NCBI RefSeq assembly: GCF_000205025.1
Contig: NZ_GL883727.1
Span: forward strand, 30,910 to 94,909
Direction of reading: 5' to 3'
DNA from: Parasutterella excrementihominis YIT 11859
GTDB lineage: Bacteria > Pseudomonadota > Gammaproteobacteria > Burkholderiales > Burkholderiaceae_F
Length of the DNA: 64,000 nt
The translations under genes and the position numbers were made by a program. The notes below the pieces were generated by a model that was given only the letters and a program-made list of their open reading frames with translations, ran no database searches and was not told the DNA's origin. Below are positions 1 through 7,228 of this stretch, one piece after another. Each line of letters opens with the position of its first letter. The first letter of the stretch is position 1.

Positions 1-227
1 TCAACTTCCATTCCGTCTTCCAAAGGTGTCTTGCAGCTGGTGAGCGTAAGTTCCTGACCGTCGGCCCTTTTTACACGGACGATACAAACTGCACACGTCC
101 CCGGTGTGTGACAGAGCGGCTTAAAAGCACAAAGCGTCGGGATAAAGAACCCCATTTGTCTGGCCGCTTCTAAAATTGTAATTTCTTGATCAAAATCAAA
201 AGGTTTGTTGTTGATATAGGCTCTCAT
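1..227 (-). CDS. NuoG-like [2Fe-2S] N-terminal domain of a molybdopterin oxidoreductase (partial)
   Basis: Only the first 75 residues lie in the window; the gene runs off the left edge. They form a plant-type [2Fe-2S] ferredoxin domain of the kind that opens NuoG, HydA-type hydrogenases and NAD(P)-linked formate dehydrogenases. Cys33, Cys45, Cys48 and Cys65 match the four-cysteine pattern (IPTLC, then GTCAVC, then TSC). The ATG at 227 follows GGAG with good spacing. It lies 17 bp downstream of the NuoF/GltD-like gene, so the two are one operon. That pairing is known from Geobacter SfrAB and from formate dehydrogenases, so the missing part is probably a molybdopterin subunit. The exact substrate cannot be read from this fragment. 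Confidence 0.75.
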   Translation of the reverse strand, partial: MRAYINNKPFDFDQEITILEAARQMGFFIPTLCAFKPLCHTPGTCAVCIVRVKRADGQELTLTSCKTPLEDGMEV

Positions 228-244
228 TTCTATTCTCCTTTTTC

Positions 245-2230
245 TTATTGAGCCTTTTGGTTAAAACCGGGAATCGGCAGCTGAGTAACAACGCCGAAGA
301 GCCGGTAGCAGCGCATGCATCGTTCCGCTTCTTTCTTAGCTTCTTCCGGAGTTAATCCGAGTTCGACTTCTTCAAAGTTATGGGCGCGAATTTCGGGCGC
401 CAGTTCTGGCATCTGCTGACGATCCTGATGAATGGTCGGAAGAACGGGTTCAGTCTCCTCAAGAAGATTGCATTTCTTAATCATCTGAGTCATGCGTGAT
501 CGCGGTTCAAAACCGACGGAACCTCGGGTTAGATATTCATGAATAGATTCGGCAGCTGTTTGACCCTGAGCCATACCTCCGATCAGCGTGGTCGGTCCGG
601 TGGCACAGTCTCCGCCCGCAAATACGCCGGGACGGCTTGTAGCCAATGATTCCGTCACGGAAATGTTGCCGCGCTTATCAAACAGAATATTGTCTTTCTG
701 TTCAAAAATACTTTGATCAATTCGCTGTCCGATAGCACTGATGACATTGGAGCAAGGAATGACAAATTCCGTACCCGGAATCTCGATAAGCTTTCTTCTG
801 CCGTTGGCTTCAGGCGCGCCTTCGCGAAGTTTGATGCAGCGAAGTCCGGTAACTTTACCGTTTTCGAGCACCAGTTCTTTTTGAGCTGTCAGGAAATGGA
901 ATTCGATGCCCTCTTCTTTAGCCGCCTTGATTTCCAAAGGATCTGCCGGAGCTTGAGCTTCAGTTCTTCGATATATGACATGAACTTTGCCGTCGGTCAT
1001 ACGCACAGCAGAGCGAGAACAGTCCATTGCAACGTTGCCGCCGCCGACAACCACAAAGTCTCCGGAGAAGGAAGGAGCCTCACCTTCTACGACGCCGCGT
1101 TCAACCTGAAGAAGAAAATCCAAGCCGTTGTAATAGCCTTCAATTTGTTCATTGTCCTCGGGGAATCCAAGTTTCATACCCTTGGCACAGCCGACCCCTA
1201 TAAACACAGCATTAAATCCCTCGTTAAAAAGGTCATCCAATGTGAAGTCTTTCCCTAAACGCCTGCCGTAATGAAATTTACCGCCCAGCTGCTCAATCGT
1301 ATTGGCTTCAGCCAATAGAATATCTTTCGGCAGACGATACTGAGGAATACCGACTAAAGCCATCCCCCCGGCCTTTCGCTGTGCCTCAAACACTTCAACT
1401 TTGTAGCCTTTCAGCAGCAAATGATATGCGCATGTGAGTCCGGAGGGACCGGCGCCGATAATTGCGATTCTGGGAGAGAATTCGCTCGGTTCTGCAGCGG
1501 CACCTTCGAACATTTTGTCAACGGTGTACCCCAATGAGTCAGCGCAATAACGCTTCAGATTCTTGATGTCGACAGCTCCCTCCAGACGATTTCGTCTGCA
1601 AGCCTTTTCGCAAAGACGGACGCAGACTCGTCCGCAGGAGCCGACTAACGGGTAGTGACGAAGAACTACACCCGTGGCGTAATCCGTACGTCCTGCCTTT
1701 ATGTAATCAATATAACGAGGCACGTTGACGTGCGCCGGACAGGCTTCGATGCAGGGAGCCGTCATTACTTCATAGCCGCCCCATGGCATATCAGGAAGCG
1801 GAACGAGTTTTAGATCTCCGGGAAAAGCTTTGATCGCTTCAATTAAAGCTACCGGCGAAGTCTGACCCACCCCACAGAAACTCGTATTTCTCATCATGCG
1901 GGCGATATCGAGAAGATTTTCCCAATTAATCGGGTCTCCTCTCAATGCTTTTTCCAGCGCCTGAGAAATGATGATTGAGCCGCTTCGGCAAGGAGTACAT
2001 TTACCGCAGGAATTGTCTTTTACCGTTGAATAATATTTATTCATGGCAAAAAGCAGGTTTGCATGCGGGTGGAAAACTAAGAATCCCCGATGCGAGATAA
2101 ATGTCATAACGGGGTTGCCGTTATTGAACTGCAGAAGATTTTTAAGATCCAGACCCTCAGGTTCTTTGTAATCAGCAGTGCCGCGGTTGTCATAGACGAC
2201 ACCGTCCCACACGCCATAATGAAGCCGCAT
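245..2230 (-). CDS. NuoF-tail/GltD fusion: NAD(P)H-binding subunit of an SfrAB- or formate-dehydrogenase-like complex
   Basis: The 661-residue protein has two parts. Residues 1-130 match only the C-terminal [4Fe-4S] segment of NuoF (Cys75, Cys78, Cys81 in SCGKCTPCR, then Cys119), without the NADH/FMN-binding half. Residues 155-650 are a full GltD-type oxidoreductase: N-terminal iron-sulfur cysteines (160, 164, 199, 203, 207, 211), an FAD motif GAGPSG at 259-264, and a second dinucleotide motif GGGNVA at 396-401. An RR pair after the second nucleotide motif (VIYRR) resembles NADPH-binding GltD. It probably passes electrons between NAD(P)H and the molybdopterin subunit encoded just downstream. 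This architecture is known for Geobacter SfrB. The first codon is an ATG at 2230. Family assignment is firm; cofactor and substrate are inference. Confidence 0.8.
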   Translation of the reverse strand: MRLHYGVWDGVVYDNRGTADYKEPEGLDLKNLLQFNNGNPVMTFISHRGFLVFHPHANLLFAMNKYYSTVKDNSCGKCTPCRSGSIIISQALEKALRGDPINWENLLDIARMMRNTSFCGVGQTSPVALIEAIKAFPGDLKLVPLPDMPWGGYEVMTAPCIEACPAHVNVPRYIDYIKAGRTDYATGVVLRHYPLVGSCGRVCVRLCEKACRRNRLEGAVDIKNLKRYCADSLGYTVDKMFEGAAAEPSEFSPRIAIIGAGPSGLTCAYHLLLKGYKVEVFEAQRKAGGMALVGIPQYRLPKDILLAEANTIEQLGGKFHYGRRLGKDFTLDDLFNEGFNAVFIGVGCAKGMKLGFPEDNEQIEGYYNGLDFLLQVERGVVEGEAPSFSGDFVVVGGGNVAMDCSRSAVRMTDGKVHVIYRRTEAQAPADPLEIKAAKEEGIEFHFLTAQKELVLENGKVTGLRCIKLREGAPEANGRRKLIEIPGTEFVIPCSNVISAIGQRIDQSIFEQKDNILFDKRGNISVTESLATSRPGVFAGGDCATGPTTLIGGMAQGQTAAESIHEYLTRGSVGFEPRSRMTQMIKKCNLLEETEPVLPTIHQDRQQMPELAPEIRAHNFEEVELGLTPEEAKKEAERCMRCYRLFGVVTQLPIPGFNQKAQ

Positions 2231-2458
2231 ATTCTTTTCCTTGTTTTGAGAGCAATTGTTTTATCGTAATGAATTCCATTTTAGGCGAGCCACGCCCTCA
2301 TTTTTACATTTCAACATTTTTTACATGTTGTGAGCTGTCGAAGTTCCTCCTTCGTCCATTTCTTATTTATTGACTACGAATAGATGTACTACTTTGAGAA
2401 GATCACTGCAAAGATTTTCAGAATTGATCATTAGAATCTATTTGAAGTGAGGAGTTTT

Positions 2459-3367
2459 ATGAAAGTCGGATTAGCACTTGGAAGCGGTTCAGCCCGCGGT
2501 TTTTCCCACATTGGCATTATTGATTGTTTGCTGGACCAAGGAATTGTTCCAGATGTTGTTGCAGGTACATCAATCGGAGCGATAGTGGGCGCCTGTTATG
2601 TCAGCGGACATTTAGAACGACTGCGTAAACAAGCCCTTGCTATTAACCGCTTAAATTGGACGACGTTTTTTAATCCGAGCTTTTCTATTGACGGGTGGAT
2701 CAATTTGCATCAAATGCAGATGTTCCTCGTAAAGAGCGGCGTAGAACGGAAACAAAAATGCATTGAAGATTTAAAAACCCCTTTTGGAACCGTGACCTGT
2801 GATCTTATGAGCGGCAAAGAAATCTGGATTACAAAAGGTCCGGTTTTTGACTCCGTTTGGCCTTCAATGGCCATGCCGGGCGTCTTTCCGCCTGTTGAGG
2901 GACCTGAAGGCCGGTGGTATATCGACGGCGGCATCGTTAACCCAGTTCCTGTCTCTTTATGCCGGGCTCTGGGAGCCGATGTTGTGATCGCGGTAAACCT
3001 TAATAACGACCTCCTGAGGCGGGTTGAAATTGAAAAACAGTCAAAAGGCTCCAACAGAAAAAAAACGAGCGAAGTCGCAAAAATTTTTGCCAAGGCCAAA
3101 AATCTGATTCCGTCGATCAAAAAGGAGGCTGAGTCCGATAAACCTAAACCTCCGGATTTCTTTGAGACGATTTCCCGCTCTATTAATATTGCTCAGGACC
3201 GTATTACTAAAACCCGTCTCGCCGGTGATCCTCCCGAGATCATCCTTTGTCCGAAAGTCACCGACATAGGCTTATTAGAAACTTACCGTGCCGAAGAGGC
3301 TATTCGAGCCGGGTATAAATGCTGCGAAGCAAATATCGCTGCAATCAAAGACGCTATCGGTCACTAA
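2459..3367 (+). CDS. Patatin-like phospholipase (RssA type)
   Basis: This is a 302-residue patatin-fold serine acyl hydrolase. The oxyanion loop GSGSARG lies near residue 10, the nucleophile elbow GTSIGA near 40, and the catalytic Asp in DGG near 156, so the Ser-Asp dyad is complete. No signal peptide is seen, so it should act in the cytoplasm or at the inner membrane, probably on phospholipid or lysophospholipid acyl chains. The ATG at 2459 is preferred over an in-frame GTG at 2447, because GTGAGGAG sits immediately before it as a ribosome-binding site. The gene is divergent from the oxidoreductase operon and converges on the formate/nitrite channel with only 11 bp between stops. Confidence 0.85.
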   Translation: MKVGLALGSGSARGFSHIGIIDCLLDQGIVPDVVAGTSIGAIVGACYVSGHLERLRKQALAINRLNWTTFFNPSFSIDGWINLHQMQMFLVKSGVERKQKCIEDLKTPFGTVTCDLMSGKEIWITKGPVFDSVWPSMAMPGVFPPVEGPEGRWYIDGGIVNPVPVSLCRALGADVVIAVNLNNDLLRRVEIEKQSKGSNRKKTSEVAKIFAKAKNLIPSIKKEAESDKPKPPDFFETISRSINIAQDRITKTRLAGDPPEIILCPKVTDIGLLETYRAEEAIRAGYKCCEANIAAIKDAIGH

Positions 3368-3378
3368 AACGATACGTC

Positions 3379-4221
3379 TTAAGCCTTTTTGATATTGGCG
3401 GCGAGGTAAAGCATACCCACCAAAACCGAGCCGCCGATAATATTTCCTATCGTCACCGGAACCAGATTGCCCGCAACAAATGAATAAAAATCAGCTTTAA
3501 GTGCCGCAGCCTTCCCAGCTTCCGCTAACGCGATGTAGCGAGGATCGGTTCCTGTCAGGATTCCGAGCGGGATAAAGAACATATTGGCAATGCAGTGCTC
3601 CATGCCTAAAGCAACGAAAGCCATCGTCGGGAACCAAAGGGCTGCGATCTTACCGATCGTTTCCGTTGAGGCGGCTGCAGCAAATACAGCTAAGCAAACC
3701 AGCCAGTTGCACCCGATTCCGCGAAGAAGCGCCTCTGTAAAACCTAACGAACATTTGGCATTGGCTAAATTCACGACAGCGGCTGCCCAAGGCATCGTCC
3801 CGCCGGCACTCTCAAAAATCAGTCCTGAAAGATAAGCGATGAAGAAAGCAACAAAAAGCGCACCGGCAAAATTACCGATCCAGGAAGTCGCCAACGTAAA
3901 GGCGGTCTGGCCGAAAGTAATCTTTTGCTTAGCTTGGGCGGTGGTCAGCGTCATACAGCTGCCGGTAAACAAATCAGCACCGCAAAGAACAACCAGCATA
4001 AGCCCAAGCGGGAACACTGCTCCGAAAATCAGCTTTGACATTCCACCCCACTGCTCCCAAGGAAGCGCGAGTCCGATACGAATTGCGAGAAAACCGCCGA
4101 TCGCAATATACATACCGGCGAGAAGTGTGTTCGCGGCACGGGCAATCCAGCATTGATTGGCTTTGGAGAGACCCATGCTCACAGTGGCATTCAGGATTTC
4201 TTGTGAAGTAAGTGTAGCCAT
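3379..4221 (-). CDS. Formate/nitrite transporter (FNT/FocA family)
   Basis: The 280-residue protein has six hydrophobic segments typical of pentameric FNT channels. It opens with a FocA-like helix, contains a GADLFTGSCM stretch near residue 80 matching the FNT signature, and an EHCIANMFFIPLGI stretch near residue 205 matching the second signature with the pore histidine. FNT proteins move formate, nitrite or related small monovalent anions across the inner membrane. The nearby operon at the window start looks formate-dehydrogenase-like, so formate is a reasonable guess, but the two are separated by the patatin gene and are not co-transcribed. The ATG at 4221 is the only good start. Confidence 0.85.
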   Translation of the reverse strand: MATLTSQEILNATVSMGLSKANQCWIARAANTLLAGMYIAIGGFLAIRIGLALPWEQWGGMSKLIFGAVFPLGLMLVVLCGADLFTGSCMTLTTAQAKQKITFGQTAFTLATSWIGNFAGALFVAFFIAYLSGLIFESAGGTMPWAAAVVNLANAKCSLGFTEALLRGIGCNWLVCLAVFAAAASTETIGKIAALWFPTMAFVALGMEHCIANMFFIPLGILTGTDPRYIALAEAGKAAALKADFYSFVAGNLVPVTIGNIIGGSVLVGMLYLAANIKKA

Positions 4222-4378
4222 AATCTATGGAAAAAAGAGGTCGGAAATTGAGCGAAATTCTAAGTGAAAATTTTCGCCTTTTTGAAAAAGCCGAATGACT
4301 AAAAAGAGACCTTTAGTCGGTGCTTTCCTCTAAATTCCCGTACACTTATGTCAAGTATGTTTCATTAAGAAAATAATT

Positions 4379-4864
4379 ATGAAAAAAATTCAATTGGCTG
4401 CCTTCATTGCTGCTGCCGGCCTGATGCTCGGATCAGCTTACGCGGCTGGTCTCGACGCACCGGTTCCCCCTTCTTTCAACGATGCTCCCGACAATATTCA
4501 AAGACCGTCCAAGAGCGGTGAAACGATTGAGGAAAAAGTCACTGATTTAAACCAGAAAAACCCGGATATTGTTAATTCCAAAGCTGGTAAGAAAGACACC
4601 AAGGCTGAGGAAGCTCAATCTAAGAAAGACTTAAAAGCTGCTCAAAAGCGTTCTAAAGATCCTTCCTTGTGGCCAAAGACTAAAATTGAAGAGACCGTTG
4701 ACAATCACAATCAGGTCACTGAAGTGAAAGTCACTCCAATGTCCACTCAGGTTCCTTATGTCATGACGCGTGAGGCTCCGAGCAATAAAACCGGCGGAAG
4801 CGGTCCCGGTACAGGAAGCGACAATACGATGAGCATTCCAAAATTCATTAATTTCGGCTTCTAA
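4379..4864 (+). CDS. Secreted DUF2782-family protein
   Basis: A 161-residue protein with a signal peptide (positive MKK start, hydrophobic core, cleavage after AYA near residue 22). The middle is rich in Lys, Asp and Glu and probably disordered. The segment around residues 105-130 (EVKVTPMSTQVPYVM) matches the conserved core of DUF2782, a family of unknown function usually encoded directly before thrB in betaproteobacteria. The gene order here is the same, with 20 bp to thrB. A Gly/Ser-rich tail follows the conserved core. It is expected in the periplasm. The family call rests on this short motif plus position. Confidence 0.6.
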   Translation: MKKIQLAAFIAAAGLMLGSAYAAGLDAPVPPSFNDAPDNIQRPSKSGETIEEKVTDLNQKNPDIVNSKAGKKDTKAEEAQSKKDLKAAQKRSKDPSLWPKTKIEETVDNHNQVTEVKVTPMSTQVPYVMTREAPSNKTGGSGPGTGSDNTMSIPKFINFGF

Positions 4865-4884
4865 GCAGAGGATCAAAGCACAAA

Positions 4885-5859
4885 ATGGCAGTATTTACTG
4901 AGGTTTCTAATACCCAGCTCGATGAGCTTTTGTCTCATTACGACATCGGTCAGGCTCGTTCCCTAAAAGGTATAGCCAGCGGTATTGAAAACAGTAATTT
5001 TTACTTGGACACCGACAAAGGTAAGTACGTCCTTACCATTTTCGAACGTCTGAACAAAGATCAGCTTCCGTACTATCTTGAACTGACCAGTCATCTCGGT
5101 AAAAAATGCCTTGCAGTAAGTTATCCCATTCCGCGCAAAGATGGCGGCTTGCTTTCCGAAATCAACGGCAAGCCATGCTCCATTGCTCCCTGCCTCAGCG
5201 GAACTTACGTAGAAAAACCTTCTGCCAAGGCTTGCCGTGAAATGGGAGAGATGCTTGCCAAGATGCATAACGCCGTTGAGGACTTTCCGCTTTCGCAGGA
5301 AAACACCAAAGGCTCGGCATTTTGGCTCTCCTCCATGCCGCTGCTTAAACCTTACATTCCCGATCGTCTGTACCAGATGCTCGAAGAAGAAGTCACGCGT
5401 CAGCTGGAGCTTCAAAAATCCCCGGAATATCAAGCCCTTCCGGCCGGTGCCGTCCACGCCGACTTGTTCCGCAATAATGCTTTGATCAACAAGAACGGCG
5501 ATGACGAATCTTTGGCAGGCGTCATTGACTTTTATTTTGCGTGCAACGCACCGTTTCTCTATGACCTCGCTGTCACGTTAAATGACTGGACGATTGACTT
5601 AGAGACCGGAGAATTCGAACCCGAACGCGCTCAAGCCATGCTTGAGGGTTACAACAGCGTTCGTCCTTTAACCGAAGAAGATCACAAGCTCTGGCAGGAT
5701 ATCCTGTCTGCGGCAGCTCTTCGGTTTTGGGTTTCCCGACTTTACGATTACTATATGCCGAGACCTGCGTCGCTTCTCACCCCGCATGATCCGGCGCATT
5801 TCGAACGTATTCTTAAACTTCGCCGCGAATCCGCGCCTGAAGATTTACCTTGGATTTGA
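4885..5859 (+). CDS. thrB: Homoserine kinase (APH-fold type)
   Basis: The 324-residue enzyme phosphorylates homoserine for threonine synthesis, using ATP. It belongs to the aminoglycoside-phosphotransferase-like ThrB found in beta- and alphaproteobacteria, not the GHMP type of E. coli. The N-terminal GIENSNFYL segment lies near residue 33, the catalytic loop HADLFRNNALI near 190, and the metal-binding VIDFYFAC near 213. The catalytic loop is normally HxDLxxxN, which is met. A GAGG lies upstream of the ATG with rather long spacing. It is in an operon with the DUF2782 gene before it and the BPSS1780-type gene 17 bp after it. Confidence 0.92.
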   Translation: MAVFTEVSNTQLDELLSHYDIGQARSLKGIASGIENSNFYLDTDKGKYVLTIFERLNKDQLPYYLELTSHLGKKCLAVSYPIPRKDGGLLSEINGKPCSIAPCLSGTYVEKPSAKACREMGEMLAKMHNAVEDFPLSQENTKGSAFWLSSMPLLKPYIPDRLYQMLEEEVTRQLELQKSPEYQALPAGAVHADLFRNNALINKNGDDESLAGVIDFYFACNAPFLYDLAVTLNDWTIDLETGEFEPERAQAMLEGYNSVRPLTEEDHKLWQDILSAAALRFWVSRLYDYYMPRPASLLTPHDPAHFERILKLRRESAPEDLPWI

Positions 5860-5876
5860 TTTGAAACTTCGTTTTT

Positions 5877-6656
5877 ATGGAAAATTATCACCTTCCTTTT
5901 AAAACGGGAATGGACTGGCTGCGAGGCGCATGTGTTGTTGTCAAACGTGCGCCCGCAACTGTTTTCGGCATTCTCGGCTGTTACGTGCTTGCTTTGTTCG
6001 TTGCCAACCTGCCTTCCGAGCTTCTCGGACTTTCCTGGCTCGGCGCGATCTTAAGTTCTTTGGTAACGCCTTTCGGGGCCTTGGCTTTTGCCGCTTGCGG
6101 CAGAGAGCTTGCCCGTAATTCCCGCCCGACCCTCTTCTCCTGCTTCGGCGAAGGCTGGAATGACATGGACACTCGTAACAAGCTGATTTTGTTAGGCTTG
6201 ATTTACGGTCTCTGCGTTATCGTCATCGGCTTGATCGTGAGCCTCCTGACCTCCGGTGACATCGCACAGTGGAAGAATGCTCAGGGCCAAATTGATCCTC
6301 AGAGCGTCCTGAGCCATATTCCTTGGCTGGGCTTCATCGTGGGGGCCGTCCTATACGCCATGCTGTTGGGCATCACATGCTTCTCTCCGATGCTGATTGC
6401 CTGGAAAAAACAGCCTATCGGCAAAGCCTTCTTCTTCAGCCTTGTGGTCTGTTTCAGAAATATCGGCGCCATTGCCTGCCTCGGTCTGCTGCTTTTTCTG
6501 CTGGCTTCCGGCGGAGCAGTTGCCTTCGGCGCCTTGGGCGATCTAGGACAGATCCTGGTCATCCTGTGGGCACTCTTTGTCACAGGACTTTCTTACAGCT
6601 CTCTTTATCCGATGTGGCGTTCGATATTCGAGTCTGAAGTTCCGCCGCTTCATTAA
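5877..6656 (+). CDS. BPSS1780-family membrane protein
   Basis: A 259-residue inner-membrane protein with about six hydrophobic helices. The opening (a short polar stretch, then GMDWLRGACVVVKRAP) matches the pattern of the BPSS1780 family, found in betaproteobacteria and of unknown role. It follows thrB by 17 bp and ends at the hairpin at 6676-6695, so it closes the operon. No catalytic motif is visible. I call the family from the N-terminal pattern and helix layout only. Confidence 0.7.
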   Translation: MENYHLPFKTGMDWLRGACVVVKRAPATVFGILGCYVLALFVANLPSELLGLSWLGAILSSLVTPFGALAFAACGRELARNSRPTLFSCFGEGWNDMDTRNKLILLGLIYGLCVIVIGLIVSLLTSGDIAQWKNAQGQIDPQSVLSHIPWLGFIVGAVLYAMLLGITCFSPMLIAWKKQPIGKAFFFSLVVCFRNIGAIACLGLLLFLLASGGAVAFGALGDLGQILVILWALFVTGLSYSSLYPMWRSIFESEVPPLH

Positions 6657-6675
6657 TGATTCGTTGCACATTCCC

Positions 6676-6695
6676 GGGCCTGCATCTGCAGGCCC
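6676..6695 (+). terminator. Rho-independent terminator of the thrB operon
   Basis: The inverted repeat GGGCCTGCA / TGCAGGCCC is followed by TTTTG. It lies 20 bp after the BPSS1780-type stop codon. Confidence 0.85.
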
Positions 6696-6745
6696 TTTTG
6701 CTTCTCGATTAAGCTATCGAAAACAAGAAATCTTTTGGAGTTGAA

Positions 6746-7162
6746 ATGCGTAACTTAATTCTTTGTCTTGCTCTCGGCGCTGTCGCCTCTTCCGCTTTTG
6801 CGCTGACTAATGAAGATTTGGCTGCCAATACTTGGATGCCGCTCGAAGAACAAACTAAGTCTTCCTGCGAACTTCCGGCCATGATTGATTTTCATAAAGA
6901 CGGTACGCTTTCCTCCGAGCCCGGATGCAACAACATGTCCGGCCGCTACAAAATCGGTGAAGACGGAAAGATTGATTTCTCCGAAATGGCCATGACCCAG
7001 AGAATGTGCGCTAAGGAGTACATGGACCAGGAAATGCGTTTCACCACCATGCTGAATGCAACACACTACATCAAGAAAGATGACAAGCAGCTGATCCTTC
7101 TTGACGGAGACAAGAAAGAAGTCGGTCGTCTGGTTCCCGAAAAAGCCAAAGCCTGCAACTAA
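6746..7162 (+). CDS. Secreted META-domain (HslJ-like) protein
   Basis: A 138-residue protein with a signal peptide cleaved after SAFA near residue 19. The rest is a single META domain: NTWMP start, a hydrophobic strand ending in FHKDGTLS, the hallmark GCNNMSGRYKI near residue 58, and MTQRMCA near residue 80. META proteins such as E. coli HslJ are envelope proteins of uncertain biochemistry, linked to heat and novobiocin resistance. Several cysteines may form disulfides. GGAG precedes the ATG by 5 bp. It is a single-gene unit between two terminators. Confidence 0.82.
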   Translation: MRNLILCLALGAVASSAFALTNEDLAANTWMPLEEQTKSSCELPAMIDFHKDGTLSSEPGCNNMSGRYKIGEDGKIDFSEMAMTQRMCAKEYMDQEMRFTTMLNATHYIKKDDKQLILLDGDKKEVGRLVPEKAKACN

Positions 7163-7190
7163 TTCATGACCAGGCGCTTTGAGCGCCGTC

Positions 7191-7228
7191 AACTAAAAAC
7201 GCTCGGTCGGTCCCGAGCGTTTTTAGTT
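7191..7228. terminator. Bidirectional terminator between the META gene and polA
   Basis: A perfect 16-bp inverted repeat (AACTAAAAACGCTCGG and its complement) with a 6-nt loop. The A- and T-rich outer arms give a T tract in both directions. The polA stop codon at 7227-7229 overlaps its right edge. Confidence 0.92.

Noticed and set aside
713..1258. 181-residue open frame on the plus strand
   Set aside because: Antisense to the GltD-like subunit; no ribosome-binding site or domain.
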